Assembly (NCBI RefSeq): GCF_026683955.1
Contig: NZ_CP113343.1
Span: forward strand, 1,426,001-1,490,000
Source of the DNA: Arthrobacter sp. MMS18-M83
GTDB taxonomy: Bacteria; Actinomycetota; Actinomycetes; Actinomycetales; Micrococcaceae
Direction of reading: 5' to 3'
Length of the DNA stretch: 64,000 nt
The notes under the pieces were generated by a model. It did not search any database, was not told the DNA's origin, and saw only the letters and a list, made by a program, of their open reading frames with translations. Below, one piece after another: positions 8,801-17,062 of this stretch; within the stretch, counting starts at the first letter, position 1, and each line of letters begins with the position of its first letter. A program made the translations under genes and the position numbers.

Positions 8801-10237
8801 CTACGTAGGCTTTGCCGGGGCGCTTTTCAGTCGCGCTGGGAGGTCTTTGATCCGGTCCAGCAGGACGGTGATGAGCTGTTTCTCCGGTGCCCTGTCTGGC
8901 AGGAGCAAGGTCCTCCGGCGGGCGCGGGTGATGATTTTCCCGGCGGTCGCGAAGAGCCGGTAGCGCCAGCGTTTGATGTCCCAGGACCTGGCGTGGTGGC
9001 CTTCCGGGAGGGCGGTGAGCTGCAGCCAGGAGGTGAGGTTCAATGCCAGGGCGGCGATGTTGGCCCAGGCCTGGTTCGCGGCGAAATCGTAGAACGGCAG
9101 CTTGCCCAGGCCGGTGTTCTTCAGGGTCTTGATCCGGTTCTCGCACCGGCCCCGGGCCCGGTGCCGGGCATCCAGGAACGGTCCGTGCCAGCGCGGTGCG
9201 TTCGTCAGGAACGCGGTGATGCGGTGCCCGTCCAGATCCAGCAGGGTCGGGGCCGCGCCGGGGTGCAGCGGCTCGGCCCGCAGGTAGATGTTCGTGCCCG
9301 GCGGGTAGTCCTTCAGCGGGATCACTTCGGTGGCGTTGATGACCCACGCGTTCGTGCGGTCGGTCCCGTGCTGGTCCAGGGCCGGTTGCCAGTACTGTTT
9401 GTCGTTGATCCAGTCGATCATGTGGGCTTTGGCTGCCGGGACCGGATACGAGACGGAGAACTGCACGCCCAAGGAGTGCAGGTGCCAGAGGAACTTCCGC
9501 GAGGCGCCGGCACTGTCGGTGCGGACCAGGATCCTCTGCCCGTCCAGCTTCCCATCGGGGAAGAAGCTCTCGGGCAACTGGGCCGTGGCGGTCTCGAAGA
9601 CACGGATATGGTCATCGGCGCTGTTCGCCCCCGCGCTGCCGGGCCGCAACACGCAGGCGAGGATTTCCCCGGTGCCGTTGCCCGTGCCGTAATCGATGCT
9701 GGCGATGAACGGGGAGAAACCGTACCCGCCTTTGTACGTGCCCGCGGCCAGTTCCTTGTCACTGTGCGAGGTCACCAACGTGGCATCCAAGTCAACGATC
9801 AAGGGATCGGCGGCGGTTGCCTGGCCGCCGGGTTCGAAGTTCCCTGCAGCGTCCCAGGCCCTGGACCGCAGTTCCCGGGTCAGGGTCTCGAAGCCGTAGC
9901 TGAACAGTTCGGGGTTGGCGACGGTGCGTTCGAAAAACCGGGACACGGTCGCGTTCGAGGGCACCGGCCCGAAGATCCCGGGCGAGGAACGCAGCATGTC
10001 CAGGTCGCTGACGTGCTCGCCGCCGCCAGCGAGCATCAGGGCCAGGGAAGCGATGAGCCGGCCGGGCCGGTGTCGGGCGCCGGAAGGAGCGAACTGGCCA
10101 AGCCGGTCCTCGCAGAGTCCGCGGAAACCCAGCGCGTCGATCAATTCCGTCAGAATCTTCGTTCCGGCGTGGGACACCAGTGACTGGCCGGTGAAGCCAA
10201 CCGCTGCAGCAGGGAAAAGCCGGGTAAAATGATGCAT
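8801..10237 (-). CDS. IS1380-family transposase
   Basis: 478 residues from ATG 10237, preferred over the GTG at 10255 because GAGGAG then lies about ten bases upstream. The DDE triad candidates are Asp149/Asp151 in LIVDLDAT, Asp241 in ILVRTDSAG and Glu366 in RCENRIKTLK. The N-terminal helical DNA-binding part contains SGARHRPGRLIASLALML. No internal stop or frameshift is visible, so the element may be active. It is the only gene of the element, and its own 5' leader folds into a large hairpin (see 10239-10311). Confidence 0.95.
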   Translation of the reverse strand: MHHFTRLFPAAAVGFTGQSLVSHAGTKILTELIDALGFRGLCEDRLGQFAPSGARHRPGRLIASLALMLAGGGEHVSDLDMLRSSPGIFGPVPSNATVSRFFERTVANPELFSYGFETLTRELRSRAWDAAGNFEPGGQATAADPLIVDLDATLVTSHSDKELAAGTYKGGYGFSPFIASIDYGTGNGTGEILACVLRPGSAGANSADDHIRVFETATAQLPESFFPDGKLDGQRILVRTDSAGASRKFLWHLHSLGVQFSVSYPVPAAKAHMIDWINDKQYWQPALDQHGTDRTNAWVINATEVIPLKDYPPGTNIYLRAEPLHPGAAPTLLDLDGHRITAFLTNAPRWHGPFLDARHRARGRCENRIKTLKNTGLGKLPFYDFAANQAWANIAALALNLTSWLQLTALPEGHHARSWDIKRWRYRLFATAGKIITRARRRTLLLPDRAPEKQLITVLLDRIKDLPARLKSAPAKPT

Positions 10238-10238
10238 C

Positions 10239-10311
10239 GAAAGGGTGCTCCTCACGATCAGGAAAATATGGCGTCGAATACCACTATTTTCCCAGCTCAG
10301 AGCACCCTTTC
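10239..10311 (-). promoter_or_regulatory. Leader hairpin that can hide the transposase ribosome site
   Basis: Nested perfect inverted repeats: GAAAGGGTGCTC (10239-10250) with GAGCACCCTTTC (10300-10311), and inside them GGAAAATA (10261-10268) with TATTTTCC (10285-10292). In the leftward transcript the outer arm covers the bases between the GAGGAG motif and the ATG at 10237. Readthrough RNA from outside would therefore fold so as to block translation. That is a known strategy in other IS families and inferred here. Confidence 0.55.
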
Positions 10312-10334
10312 ACTGCTTTAACGCGCCACTCGCG

Positions 10335-10362
10335 CCAGCTGGCCACGAAAACCCCGGGTTAG
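10335..10362. repeat. Right IS terminal repeat and TTAG duplication
   Basis: The inverted copy of the left end occupies 10335-10358. TTAG at 10359-10362 matches 8620-8623. Confidence 0.8.
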
Positions 10363-10375
10363 CGAGGGAAGCATC

Positions 10376-10567
10376 ATGAAGCTCGAAAGTACACAGAACC
10401 GACGCCCCGAAGGCGACCCCCAGCAAAAGTCGGACCAACTGGACAGACAAAGAAGCAGGCAGCGCAAGGAAGGGGACTCCTCTCCGCAGCTCCGCTTGCC
10501 GGACCCGCCCGACCCTGACAACCTCCCCGTCGACTACCCCGGCCGCAGCGAGACCGAGTGGCCGTAG
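10376..10567 (+). CDS. Small hydrophilic protein of unknown function, 63 aa
   Basis: The ATG at 10376 has GAGGGAAG eight to ten bases upstream. The product is rich in Gln, Arg, Asp and Pro, lacks membrane segments and is probably disordered. It ends PDNLPVDYPGRSETEWP. I do not recognise the family. Without the IS it would lie directly downstream of the zinc-ribbon gene on the same strand, so the two were probably cotranscribed before insertion. The IS left the ribosome site intact but separated it from any upstream promoter. Confidence 0.6.
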   Translation: MKLESTQNRRPEGDPQQKSDQLDRQRSRQRKEGDSSPQLRLPDPPDPDNLPVDYPGRSETEWP

Positions 10568-10619
10568 GGCACGTTCCGGTCCGGCGTGTTTTTGGGGCCT
10601 GTCGTGCCCGCCCGCCTGT

Positions 10620-10713
10620 CGGATTCTGCTGGATCACTCCAGTATCCAAACTCGTTGCCCCCGCCATTCCGGGGCCCGCGAGCAGGGATCTTCGAATGAT
10701 CCAGCAAAATCCG
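10620..10713. repeat. Long imperfect inverted repeat (MITE-like or terminator-like)
   Basis: The arms 10620-10636 and 10697-10713 are complementary over 17 bp with one mismatch (core GCTGGATCA). The complementarity continues imperfectly inward for another 18-20 bp. The 94-bp unit has no U-tract and no coding capacity. Nothing else is seen between 10568 and 10782. Confidence 0.6.
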
Positions 10714-10782
10714 TCGCTTGCCCGCCTGCGCCCCGCCCCACAGCCCTCAACACACTTCAGCCATTCCCACCCACTCCCAAAA

Positions 10783-10835
10783 TCTTTGTTTATGTTGTTT
10801 TTCTGTTGACAGACCAACATGAACAAAGATAGAGT
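10783..10835 (+). promoter_or_regulatory. Fructose operon promoter and FruR-type operator
   Basis: TTGACA (10806-10811) and TAGAGT (10830-10835), 18 bp apart, form a good promoter. Two 15-bp arms, 10783-10797 and 10815-10829 (TTTGTTTATGTTG type), are inverted copies with a single mismatch and bracket the -35 box. Such paired sites next to a DeoR-family gene are the expected autoregulatory operator, derepressed by fructose 1-phosphate in studied FruR systems. The leader runs about 65 bases to the GTG. Confidence 0.75.
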
Positions 10836-10904
10836 CAAGCAATTCCACATCATGTGATGGCTGTCACTGATGTACTTTGATCGCTTGTACGCAATGGAGG
10901 GTAT

Positions 10905-11717
10905 GTGTTCGCTGAAGAGCGCCAACAGCTGATCTCCGAGCTCGTCGCCGAGCGCGGACGGGTCAGCGTCACGGACCTCGCGGACCGATTCAGCATCACC
11001 ACGGAGACTGTCCGCCGTGACCTCGCTGCGCTTGAATCCGCCGGCAACCTCCGCCGCGTGCATGGCGGGGCTGTCCCCTCAGACCGCCTCAGCACCCGCG
11101 AGGAAAGCGTTGTTGAGCGCGCCATCCAGCGCCAACCGGAAAAGCTTCGTATCGCCGAGGCCGCCCTTGCGCTCATCCCCGAGAACGCGGCCGGCAGCAT
11201 CCTGATCGACGCCGGTTCCACCACAGAGGCCCTGGCCCGCCTGCTGGGACAACGCACGGCCCAGCACCTGGCCTCCGGCAACGGAAACGCCGCGCGTGAA
11301 GAACTGGTGGTTATCACCCACGCCATCCCCATCGCCGGGCGGCTGTCCGGCAACCCGAACATCTCCCTCCAGATCCTGGGCGGTCGCGTCCGCGGCCTCA
11401 CGCAGGCCGCAGTCGGGCAGTCCACCGTCGAAGCGGCTTCCCGGCTCCGCCCGGACATCGCCTTCGTCGGCGCCAACGGTATCCATGCCACGTTCGGGCT
11501 CAGCACACCTGACCCCGAAGAAGCCGCCGTCAAGGCCGCCTTCGTCACGTCCGCACGGCGCGTCGTCGTCCTCGCGGACTCCTCCAAGCTGGACGCGGAA
11601 ACGCTTGTCCAGTTCGCTGCCCTGAAAGATGTGGACACTGTGATTACTGACCAGGACCCCTCCGAGGAGCTCTCTGCCGCTTTGGCCGAGGCTGGCGTCG
11701 ACGTGGTGATCGCATGA
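10905..11717 (+). CDS. fruR: DeoR-family regulator of the fructose operon
   Basis: 270 residues. The N-terminal HTH is RVSVTDLADRFSITTETVRRDLAALE, with the DeoR hallmark RRVHGGAV directly after it. The C-terminal DeoRC sensor domain (ISLQILGGRVRGLTQAAVG, IAFVGANGIHATFGLSTPDPEEAAVKAAF) is the sugar-phosphate-binding ISOCOT fold. The GTG start has GGAGG four bases upstream. Its stop overlaps the ATG of fruK by four bases (ATGA). It probably represses the operon from the 10783-10829 palindrome; this follows from operon position and family. Confidence 0.93.
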   Translation: MFAEERQQLISELVAERGRVSVTDLADRFSITTETVRRDLAALESAGNLRRVHGGAVPSDRLSTREESVVERAIQRQPEKLRIAEAALALIPENAAGSILIDAGSTTEALARLLGQRTAQHLASGNGNAAREELVVITHAIPIAGRLSGNPNISLQILGGRVRGLTQAAVGQSTVEAASRLRPDIAFVGANGIHATFGLSTPDPEEAAVKAAFVTSARRVVVLADSSKLDAETLVQFAALKDVDTVITDQDPSEELSAALAEAGVDVVIA

Positions 11718-12700
11718 TCGTCACCCTGACCGCCAACCCCAGCCTGGACCGCACCGTGGAGCTCCCGGCCCCGCTGGCCCGTGGCGAGGTGCAGCGCGCT
11801 GTCGCCGTCCACCAGCACTCCGGTGGCAAGGGCGTCAATGTCTCCCGGGCGCTGGTCGCCTCGGGCCTGGACACCGTCGCCGTCCTGCCGGGCGGGGATT
11901 CCGATCCCGTCCTAGCGGGGCTGCTCGACGACGGCGTCCCCTACGCAGCGCTCCCCATCAGTGAGCCGTTGCGCAGCAACGTGACGCTCACCGAACCGGA
12001 CGGCGTCACCACCAAGATCAACGAACCCGGCCCGAAGTTGAGCCTGGCCGAGCAGGAAGCCCTGATCGGGCTGCTGCTGGACCGCTCCCGTGGCGCGAGC
12101 TGGGTGGTACTGGCTGGATCGCTCCCACCAGGAGTTCCGGCAGATTTTTACGCCACGGTCGCCCGCCGGCTCCGTTCCACGCACGACGGCGACGCCCCCT
12201 TGATCGCGATCGACTCCTCCGGAGCCCCGCTGGCGGCCGCCATCAGTGGCGACTCCACAGGCACCATCAGCGGCAAGCCCGACCTCCTGAAGCCCAACGC
12301 TGAAGAGCTGGCCGAGCTGGCCGCCGCGGCCGGCTTCACAGACGTCCACACGGCTGACGAACTGGAAGCGGACCCGGGCCTCGCCGCCAGGGCCGCAGCC
12401 GCCGTCGTCGGCAGCGGTGTGGGTGCAGTACTCGCAACACTCGGTTCCAAGGGCGCAGTCCTGGTAACCGCCGACGGCGCGTGGCTCGCCACGCATCCGC
12501 CGATCCAAGCCGTCAGCACAGTTGGTGCCGGCGATTCATCCCTTGCTGGCTACCTGCTGGCCGCCACTCGCGGCGGTTCCGCGCAGGACTGCCTCCGTCA
12601 GGCTGTGGCACACGGTGCCGCCGCTGCTTCGCTGCCGGGCTCCACTGTCCCGGCGGTCCACCAAACAACTCCCGACGCCGTTACCATCACGGCCCTCTAG
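11714..12700 (+). CDS. fruK: 1-phosphofructokinase
   Basis: 328 residues of the PfkB/ribokinase superfamily. It phosphorylates fructose 1-phosphate to fructose 1,6-bisphosphate with ATP in the cytoplasm. Visible features are the N-terminal MIVTLTANPSLDRTVEL typical of FruK/LacC, the first PfkB signature GGKGVNVSRAL near residue 37, LAGSLPPGVP, LLKPNAEEL and the anion-hole/catalytic motif VGAGDSSLAGYL, with the catalytic Asp in GAGD. It overlaps the regulator by four bases and precedes the PTS permease by 11 bp, matching the usual fruRKA order. Confidence 0.95.
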   Translation: MIVTLTANPSLDRTVELPAPLARGEVQRAVAVHQHSGGKGVNVSRALVASGLDTVAVLPGGDSDPVLAGLLDDGVPYAALPISEPLRSNVTLTEPDGVTTKINEPGPKLSLAEQEALIGLLLDRSRGASWVVLAGSLPPGVPADFYATVARRLRSTHDGDAPLIAIDSSGAPLAAAISGDSTGTISGKPDLLKPNAEELAELAAAAGFTDVHTADELEADPGLAARAAAAVVGSGVGAVLATLGSKGAVLVTADGAWLATHPPIQAVSTVGAGDSSLAGYLLAATRGGSAQDCLRQAVAHGAAAASLPGSTVPAVHQTTPDAVTITAL

Positions 12701-12711
12701 AAGGACTAACA

Positions 12712-14775
12712 GTGACCCAGCTCATCACCCCCCAACTGGTCTCCCTTGACCAGAACCTCGGCGATTCTCCCGCCGATGTCATCCGTTTCCTGGCTGGCAA
12801 GGTTGCCGCAGCAGGGCGCGCCTCCGAGGTTGAAGGGCTCTTCGCGGACGCCTTCGCCCGCGAGCAGAAGACTGCCACGGGCGTGCCCGGCGGCATCGCT
12901 ATCCCGCACTGCCGCTCCGTGGCCGTGACCGAGCCCGCCTTGGCGATGGCCCGGCTCTCCGAGAAAGTGGACTTCGGCGCCAAGGACGGCCCTGCGGACA
13001 TCATCTTCTTCATCGCAGCCCCTGAAGGAGCAGATCAGGAGCACCTGAAACTGCTCTCCAAGCTAGCCCGGTCCCTCATCAAGAAGGACTTCACGGCAGC
13101 CCTCCGTGCGGCTGCCACCGAGCAGGACATCGTGGACTTGGTTGACGGCGCACTGGCCGACAAGCCAGCTGCACACGCAGCAGGGCCCGTCGCAGAGCCT
13201 GCCGCAGCTGCTCCGGAAGCCGCCCCGGCTTCGGCCCGCGCCGCTTCCGCGATGGCGCCCAAGCGCATCGTCGCCGTCACGGCGTGCCCCACCGGCATTG
13301 CCCACACCTACATGGCGGCCGACTCCCTCGTGGCTGCTGCCAAGGAAATGGGGGTCGATCTTCAGGTAGAGACCCAAGGCTCGGGCGGATTCACTGCGCT
13401 GGACCCATCAGTCATTGCCGCCGCTGACGCCGTAATCTTCGCAGTAGACGTTGACGTCCGCGGCAAGGAGCGCTTCGCCGGCAAGCCCGTCATCAACGCC
13501 CCCGTGAAACGCGGGATTGATGAGCCGGCCAAGATGGTGCAGGAAGCCCTCGCCGCAGCGAGCGATCCGCATGCACACCGCGTTCCGCACTTCGGCGCCG
13601 AAGAAAACGCCGAACACGCATCAGAGGCCGCCAGCGAGCACTTCGGCACCAAGGTCAAGAAGGTCCTGCTGACCGGTGTCAGCTACATGATCCCGTTCGT
13701 CGCAGGTGGCGGCCTACTCATTGCGTTGGGCTTCCTCCTGGGCGGCTACGAGATCGCCGGTGCAGCCGACAAGATCCTCGGCGCGAACACCCTTGGCAGC
13801 CTGCCCACCGATTTCCCCGCGCACGCTTGGGGCCCACTGGGCGCATACCTAGGCGCCGTGCTGTTCAAGATCGGCGCATTGTCCCTTGGCTTCCTCGTCC
13901 CCGCCTTGGCGGGCTACATCGCTTACGGCATCGCGGACCGGCCCGGCATCGCTCCTGGTTTCGTCTCCGGCGCTGTTGCCGGCTACATGGGCGCAGGCTT
14001 CCTGGGCGGCCTGGTGGGCGGCCTGCTGGCTGGTGTCACGGCACACTGGATCGGCACCTTCAAGGTTCCGCGCTGGTTGCGTGGCCTCATGCCCGTGGTC
14101 ATCATCCCGCTCGCGGCCTCGATCGTTGCATCCGGGCTCATGTTCCTGGTTCTCGGCGGCCCCATCGCTGCAATCACCAAGGGCCTCAACACATGGCTCT
14201 CCGGCATGACCGGCGTCTCCGCCATCGTTCTCGGCATCATCCTCGGCCTCATGATGTGCTTCGACCTTGGTGGTCCGGTCAACAAGGTGGCCTACTCCTT
14301 CGCCGTGGCCGGCCTCGGCGCCGGAAGCGTGGCCAACCAGGCTCCTTGGCAGATCATGGCCGCCGTCATGGCGGCCGGCATGGTTCCCCCGCTCGCCATG
14401 GCACTGGCAACCGTCCTCAACAAGAAGGGCTTCAGCCTGGCCGAGCGTGAAAACGGCAAGGCAGCCTGGCTGCTGGGTGCTTCGTTCATCTCCGAAGGGG
14501 CGATTCCGTTCGCCGCTGCCGACCCGCTGCGCGTCATCCCGGCCAGCATGGTGGGCGGCGCCGTGACCGGTGCACTGAGCATGGCCTTCGGGGTCACCTC
14601 GCAGGCTCCGCACGGCGGAATCTTCGTCTTCTTCGCCATGAACAACTTCCTGTTGTTCTTCGGCTCGATCGCTGTCGGCGTCGTCGTCACGGCCGTGGTC
14701 CTGCTGGCACTCAAGCGCTGGGCAGTCCGGACGCCTGTTGAGGCAGAGCCCGTTCCGGCCGTTGCCGCAGCCTGA
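12712..14775 (+). CDS. fruA: Fructose-specific PTS enzyme IIABC
   Basis: 687 residues from GTG 12712 (AAGGA upstream). The frame is open further upstream inside fruK, but that part is not coding. IIA (1-150) carries the phospho-acceptor His66 in GIAIPHCRS. An Ala/Pro-rich linker follows. IIB (about 184-285) has Cys192 in VTACPTGIAHTYMAA. IIC (about 315-680) is the multi-span fructose channel with FDLGGPVNK and EGAIPFAAADP. It imports fructose and delivers it as fructose 1-phosphate to FruK. The phosphate arrives from PtsI via the HPr encoded just downstream. Confidence 0.96.
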   Translation: MTQLITPQLVSLDQNLGDSPADVIRFLAGKVAAAGRASEVEGLFADAFAREQKTATGVPGGIAIPHCRSVAVTEPALAMARLSEKVDFGAKDGPADIIFFIAAPEGADQEHLKLLSKLARSLIKKDFTAALRAAATEQDIVDLVDGALADKPAAHAAGPVAEPAAAAPEAAPASARAASAMAPKRIVAVTACPTGIAHTYMAADSLVAAAKEMGVDLQVETQGSGGFTALDPSVIAAADAVIFAVDVDVRGKERFAGKPVINAPVKRGIDEPAKMVQEALAAASDPHAHRVPHFGAEENAEHASEAASEHFGTKVKKVLLTGVSYMIPFVAGGGLLIALGFLLGGYEIAGAADKILGANTLGSLPTDFPAHAWGPLGAYLGAVLFKIGALSLGFLVPALAGYIAYGIADRPGIAPGFVSGAVAGYMGAGFLGGLVGGLLAGVTAHWIGTFKVPRWLRGLMPVVIIPLAASIVASGLMFLVLGGPIAAITKGLNTWLSGMTGVSAIVLGIILGLMMCFDLGGPVNKVAYSFAVAGLGAGSVANQAPWQIMAAVMAAGMVPPLAMALATVLNKKGFSLAERENGKAAWLLGASFISEGAIPFAAADPLRVIPASMVGGAVTGALSMAFGVTSQAPHGGIFVFFAMNNFLLFFGSIAVGVVVTAVVLLALKRWAVRTPVEAEPVPAVAAA

Positions 14776-14810
14776 CGCCAACCGTTAGCAAGCAAGTAGA
14801 GGACTAATCC

Positions 14811-16520
14811 ATGCAGACCTTTTCAGGCGTAGGCGTTGCTCCCGGGCGCGTTCTGGGGCCGGTGCGGCAGATGCCGAAGCCGGTGCAGGAACCGCACATG
14901 AACGTCAACATTCCTGCGGACGTTACCGTCGAATCGCAAGGCCAGCGCATCAAGGATGCCGCCAAGGCCGTGCAGGCGGAACTCCGTGCCCGAGCCGCCA
15001 CCGCGTCCGGCGAAGGCAAAGAGGTCTTGGAAGCAACCGCCTTGATGGCCGCCGATCCGATGCTGGTGAAATCGGCCATCAAGCTCCTCTCCCCCGAGGT
15101 CCCGGGCGGCGCACGCACCGCTGAGCGGGCCATCTGGGAGGCAGGTGCCACGGTTGCGGATTCGTTGAAGGCCCTCGGCGGCTACATGGCAGAGCGCGTG
15201 GCGGACGTCCTGGACGTCCGCGCCCGTCTCGTCTCGGAACTGCGCGGGCTGCCTGCGCCGGGCATCCCGGCGTCGGATGTTCCGTTCATCCTGGCCGCCG
15301 AGGACCTTGCCCCGGCAGACACCGCGACCTTGGACCCCGCCAAGGTGATCGCCCTGATCACCTCAAGCGGCGGCCCGCAATCCCACACAGCCATCCTGGC
15401 CCGCGCCTTGGGCCTGCCCGCGATCGTCGCGGCACCGGGGGTCGACGAGATCGGGGACGGCACCGAGATCTACATCGATGGCGCTGCCGGCACCATCACG
15501 CTGGATCCGGGTGAAGAACTCCGCCTTGCGGCCAAGGCCTGGGCCACCCAGGCGTCCACGGTTGCGGCCTTCAGCGGCAGCAGCGTGATGGCCGACGGGT
15601 TCCGGGTTCCGCTGCTCGCCAACGTCGGTACCGGTGCCGATGCGGTCAAAGCCGCCGACGCCGGTGCCGAGGGTGTCGGTTTGCTGCGAACCGAATTCTG
15701 TTTCCTGGATCGCGACGACGAGCCCACCGTGGAGGAGCAGATCGCCGCCTACGGTGCCGTGTTTGCTGCGTTCCCGGGCAAGAAAGTTGTGGTCCGAACG
15801 CTCGACGCCGGCGCTGACAAGCCGCTGCCGTTCCTCACCAACGCGGATGAGCCCAACCCCGCCCTGGGCGTCCGCGGGTACCGCACCGACCTGACCTCCC
15901 CCGGCGTCCTCGAGCGCCAACTCAAGGCGATCGCCGCCGCGGAGGCCGCCAACCAGGCCGAAGTGTGGGTCATGGCACCCATGATCTCCACGGCCGAGGA
16001 AGCCGCGCACTTCGCATCCCTGTGCTCCGCCGCCGGCCTGAAAATCCCCGGCGTCATGGTGGAGGTCCCGTCGGCTGCCCTGACCGCCGCCAACCTGCTG
16101 CGCGAAGTCAGCTTCGCATCGCTCGGAACCAACGACCTCACCCAATACACCATGGCCGCGGACCGCCAACTCGGCCCGCTCGCCGCGCTCAATGATCCGT
16201 GGCAGCCTGCCGTGCTCCAGCTCGTGAAGTTGACTGCCGACGGCGCTGCTGCCGCCAGCGCGGGTGGTACTGCTCGGCCCGTGGGAGTCTGCGGCGAGGC
16301 AGCAGCGGACCCGGCCCTCGCCGTCGTACTCGTTGGACTGGGCGTCGCGACGCTCTCCATGAGTGCGCGCGCACTGGCGGCCGTCTCCGCCGTGCTGGCC
16401 ACCGTTACCGTTGCGCATGCCCAAAAGCTCGCGGCGGCGGCGCTGTCCGCCCCGAGTGCATCCGCCGCGCGCCAAACCGTTCGCGCCCAGCTGCCTATCC
16501 TGGACGAACTGGGTCTCTAG
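14811..16520 (+). CDS. ptsI: PTS enzyme I (phosphoenolpyruvate-protein phosphotransferase)
   Basis: 569 residues, normal for enzyme I. It transfers phosphate from PEP to HPr. The swivelling His domain contains the active His192 in SSGGPQSHTAILARALGLPA. The C-terminal barrel has GVGLLRTEFCFLDRD, VVVRTLDAGADKPLPF, LGVRGYR and the catalytic region VGVCGEAAADP. GAGGACTAA precedes the ATG at 14811. It sits between fruA and the HPr gene, so all general and fructose-specific PTS components are in one operon, as in other Micrococcaceae-like actinobacteria. Confidence 0.96.
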   Translation: MQTFSGVGVAPGRVLGPVRQMPKPVQEPHMNVNIPADVTVESQGQRIKDAAKAVQAELRARAATASGEGKEVLEATALMAADPMLVKSAIKLLSPEVPGGARTAERAIWEAGATVADSLKALGGYMAERVADVLDVRARLVSELRGLPAPGIPASDVPFILAAEDLAPADTATLDPAKVIALITSSGGPQSHTAILARALGLPAIVAAPGVDEIGDGTEIYIDGAAGTITLDPGEELRLAAKAWATQASTVAAFSGSSVMADGFRVPLLANVGTGADAVKAADAGAEGVGLLRTEFCFLDRDDEPTVEEQIAAYGAVFAAFPGKKVVVRTLDAGADKPLPFLTNADEPNPALGVRGYRTDLTSPGVLERQLKAIAAAEAANQAEVWVMAPMISTAEEAAHFASLCSAAGLKIPGVMVEVPSAALTAANLLREVSFASLGTNDLTQYTMAADRQLGPLAALNDPWQPAVLQLVKLTADGAAAASAGGTARPVGVCGEAAADPALAVVLVGLGVATLSMSARALAAVSAVLATVTVAHAQKLAAAALSAPSASAARQTVRAQLPILDELGL

Positions 16521-16553
16521 ACTTTCCCCAAGCCCACAATCGAAGGAGCAACA

Positions 16554-16832
16554 ATGTCCGAACGTACCGCCACCATTGCTAGCCGCGTCGGCCTGCACGC
16601 CCGCCCGGCAGCCATCTTCGCCGAAGCCGCCGGCGAACTGGACCTCGAGGTCACCATCGCCCGCGAAGGCGAGCCCGCCGACGACGCCATGGACGCCGCC
16701 AGCATCCTGTCCCTTATGAGCCTCGGAGCTTCATACGGCGACGTCGTTGTGCTGCGTGCCGAGGGCGCCGGCGCCGACGAAGCCCTGGACCGCCTCGTGA
16801 AGATCCTCGAAACGGACCACGACGCCGAGTAA
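16554..16832 (+). CDS. ptsH: Phosphocarrier protein HPr
   Basis: 92 residues with the active site His15 in RVGLHARPAA. The region equivalent to the Gram-positive regulatory Ser46 loop is present as AASILSLMSLG. HPr passes phosphate from enzyme I to the IIA domain of FruA. AAGGAG lies six bases before the ATG. Last gene of the operon; a strong terminator follows. Confidence 0.96.
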   Translation: MSERTATIASRVGLHARPAAIFAEAAGELDLEVTIAREGEPADDAMDAASILSLMSLGASYGDVVVLRAEGAGADEALDRLVKILETDHDAE

Positions 16833-16838
16833 CCCACT

Positions 16839-16928
16839 GAGCATGCCCCCACTTGGCACCGAGGAATGGACATATTCGCACTGTGTCCATTCCTCGCATC
16901 CAACGGGGAGCATGCTCTTTTATTTTTC
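16839..16928 (+). terminator. Two-tier hairpin terminator / copy 1 of a palindromic repeat
   Basis: An outer arm GAGCATGC (16839-16846) pairs with GCATGCTC (16910-16917). Inside it CGAGGAATGGACA (16860-16872) pairs perfectly with 16884-16896. A T-rich run (TTTTATTTTT) follows at 16918, which makes it a good intrinsic terminator for the fru operon. The inner hairpin recurs at 19140-19174. The gap 16929-17062 shows nothing further. Confidence 0.75.
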
Positions 16929-17062
16929 ACTGCAAAGACATCAGATAGTCCGATGACGCGCGGCCAAACGCCGCGCTTTGGGCAGGGCGACCCCGAGCCG
17001 CGCAGCCCCGATGACTACGTTGGAGCGCGGCATGCGCTGGCCCTACTCCTGCTTCCTGGTGC

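Larger units (their letters stand above)
8624..10358 (-). mobile_element. Complete IS1380-family insertion sequence, 1735 bp
   Basis: The element has one transposase gene and imperfect 24-bp terminal inverted repeats (8624-8647 and 10335-10358). Both ends start with CCC and share the TTTTC and GCTGG blocks. It is flanked by a TTAG duplication. Length, single long DDE transposase and 4-bp duplication fit the IS1380 family. About 150 bp of non-coding sequence separates the transposase stop from the left end. The element sits between the decayed zinc-ribbon gene and a 63-codon gene, just upstream of the latter's ribosome site. Confidence 0.9.

Noticed and set aside
8711-10183. A 490-codon rightward open frame across the IS
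   Set aside because: It is the antisense of the transposase gene, which has clear DDE motifs. The composition (Arg/Gly/Pro-rich, no motifs) is typical of shadow frames in high-GC DNA.
12481-12711. Upstream extension of the fructose PTS gene
   Set aside because: The open frame continues into fruK but matches its antiphase translation. GTG 12712 has a ribosome site and a proper IIA start.
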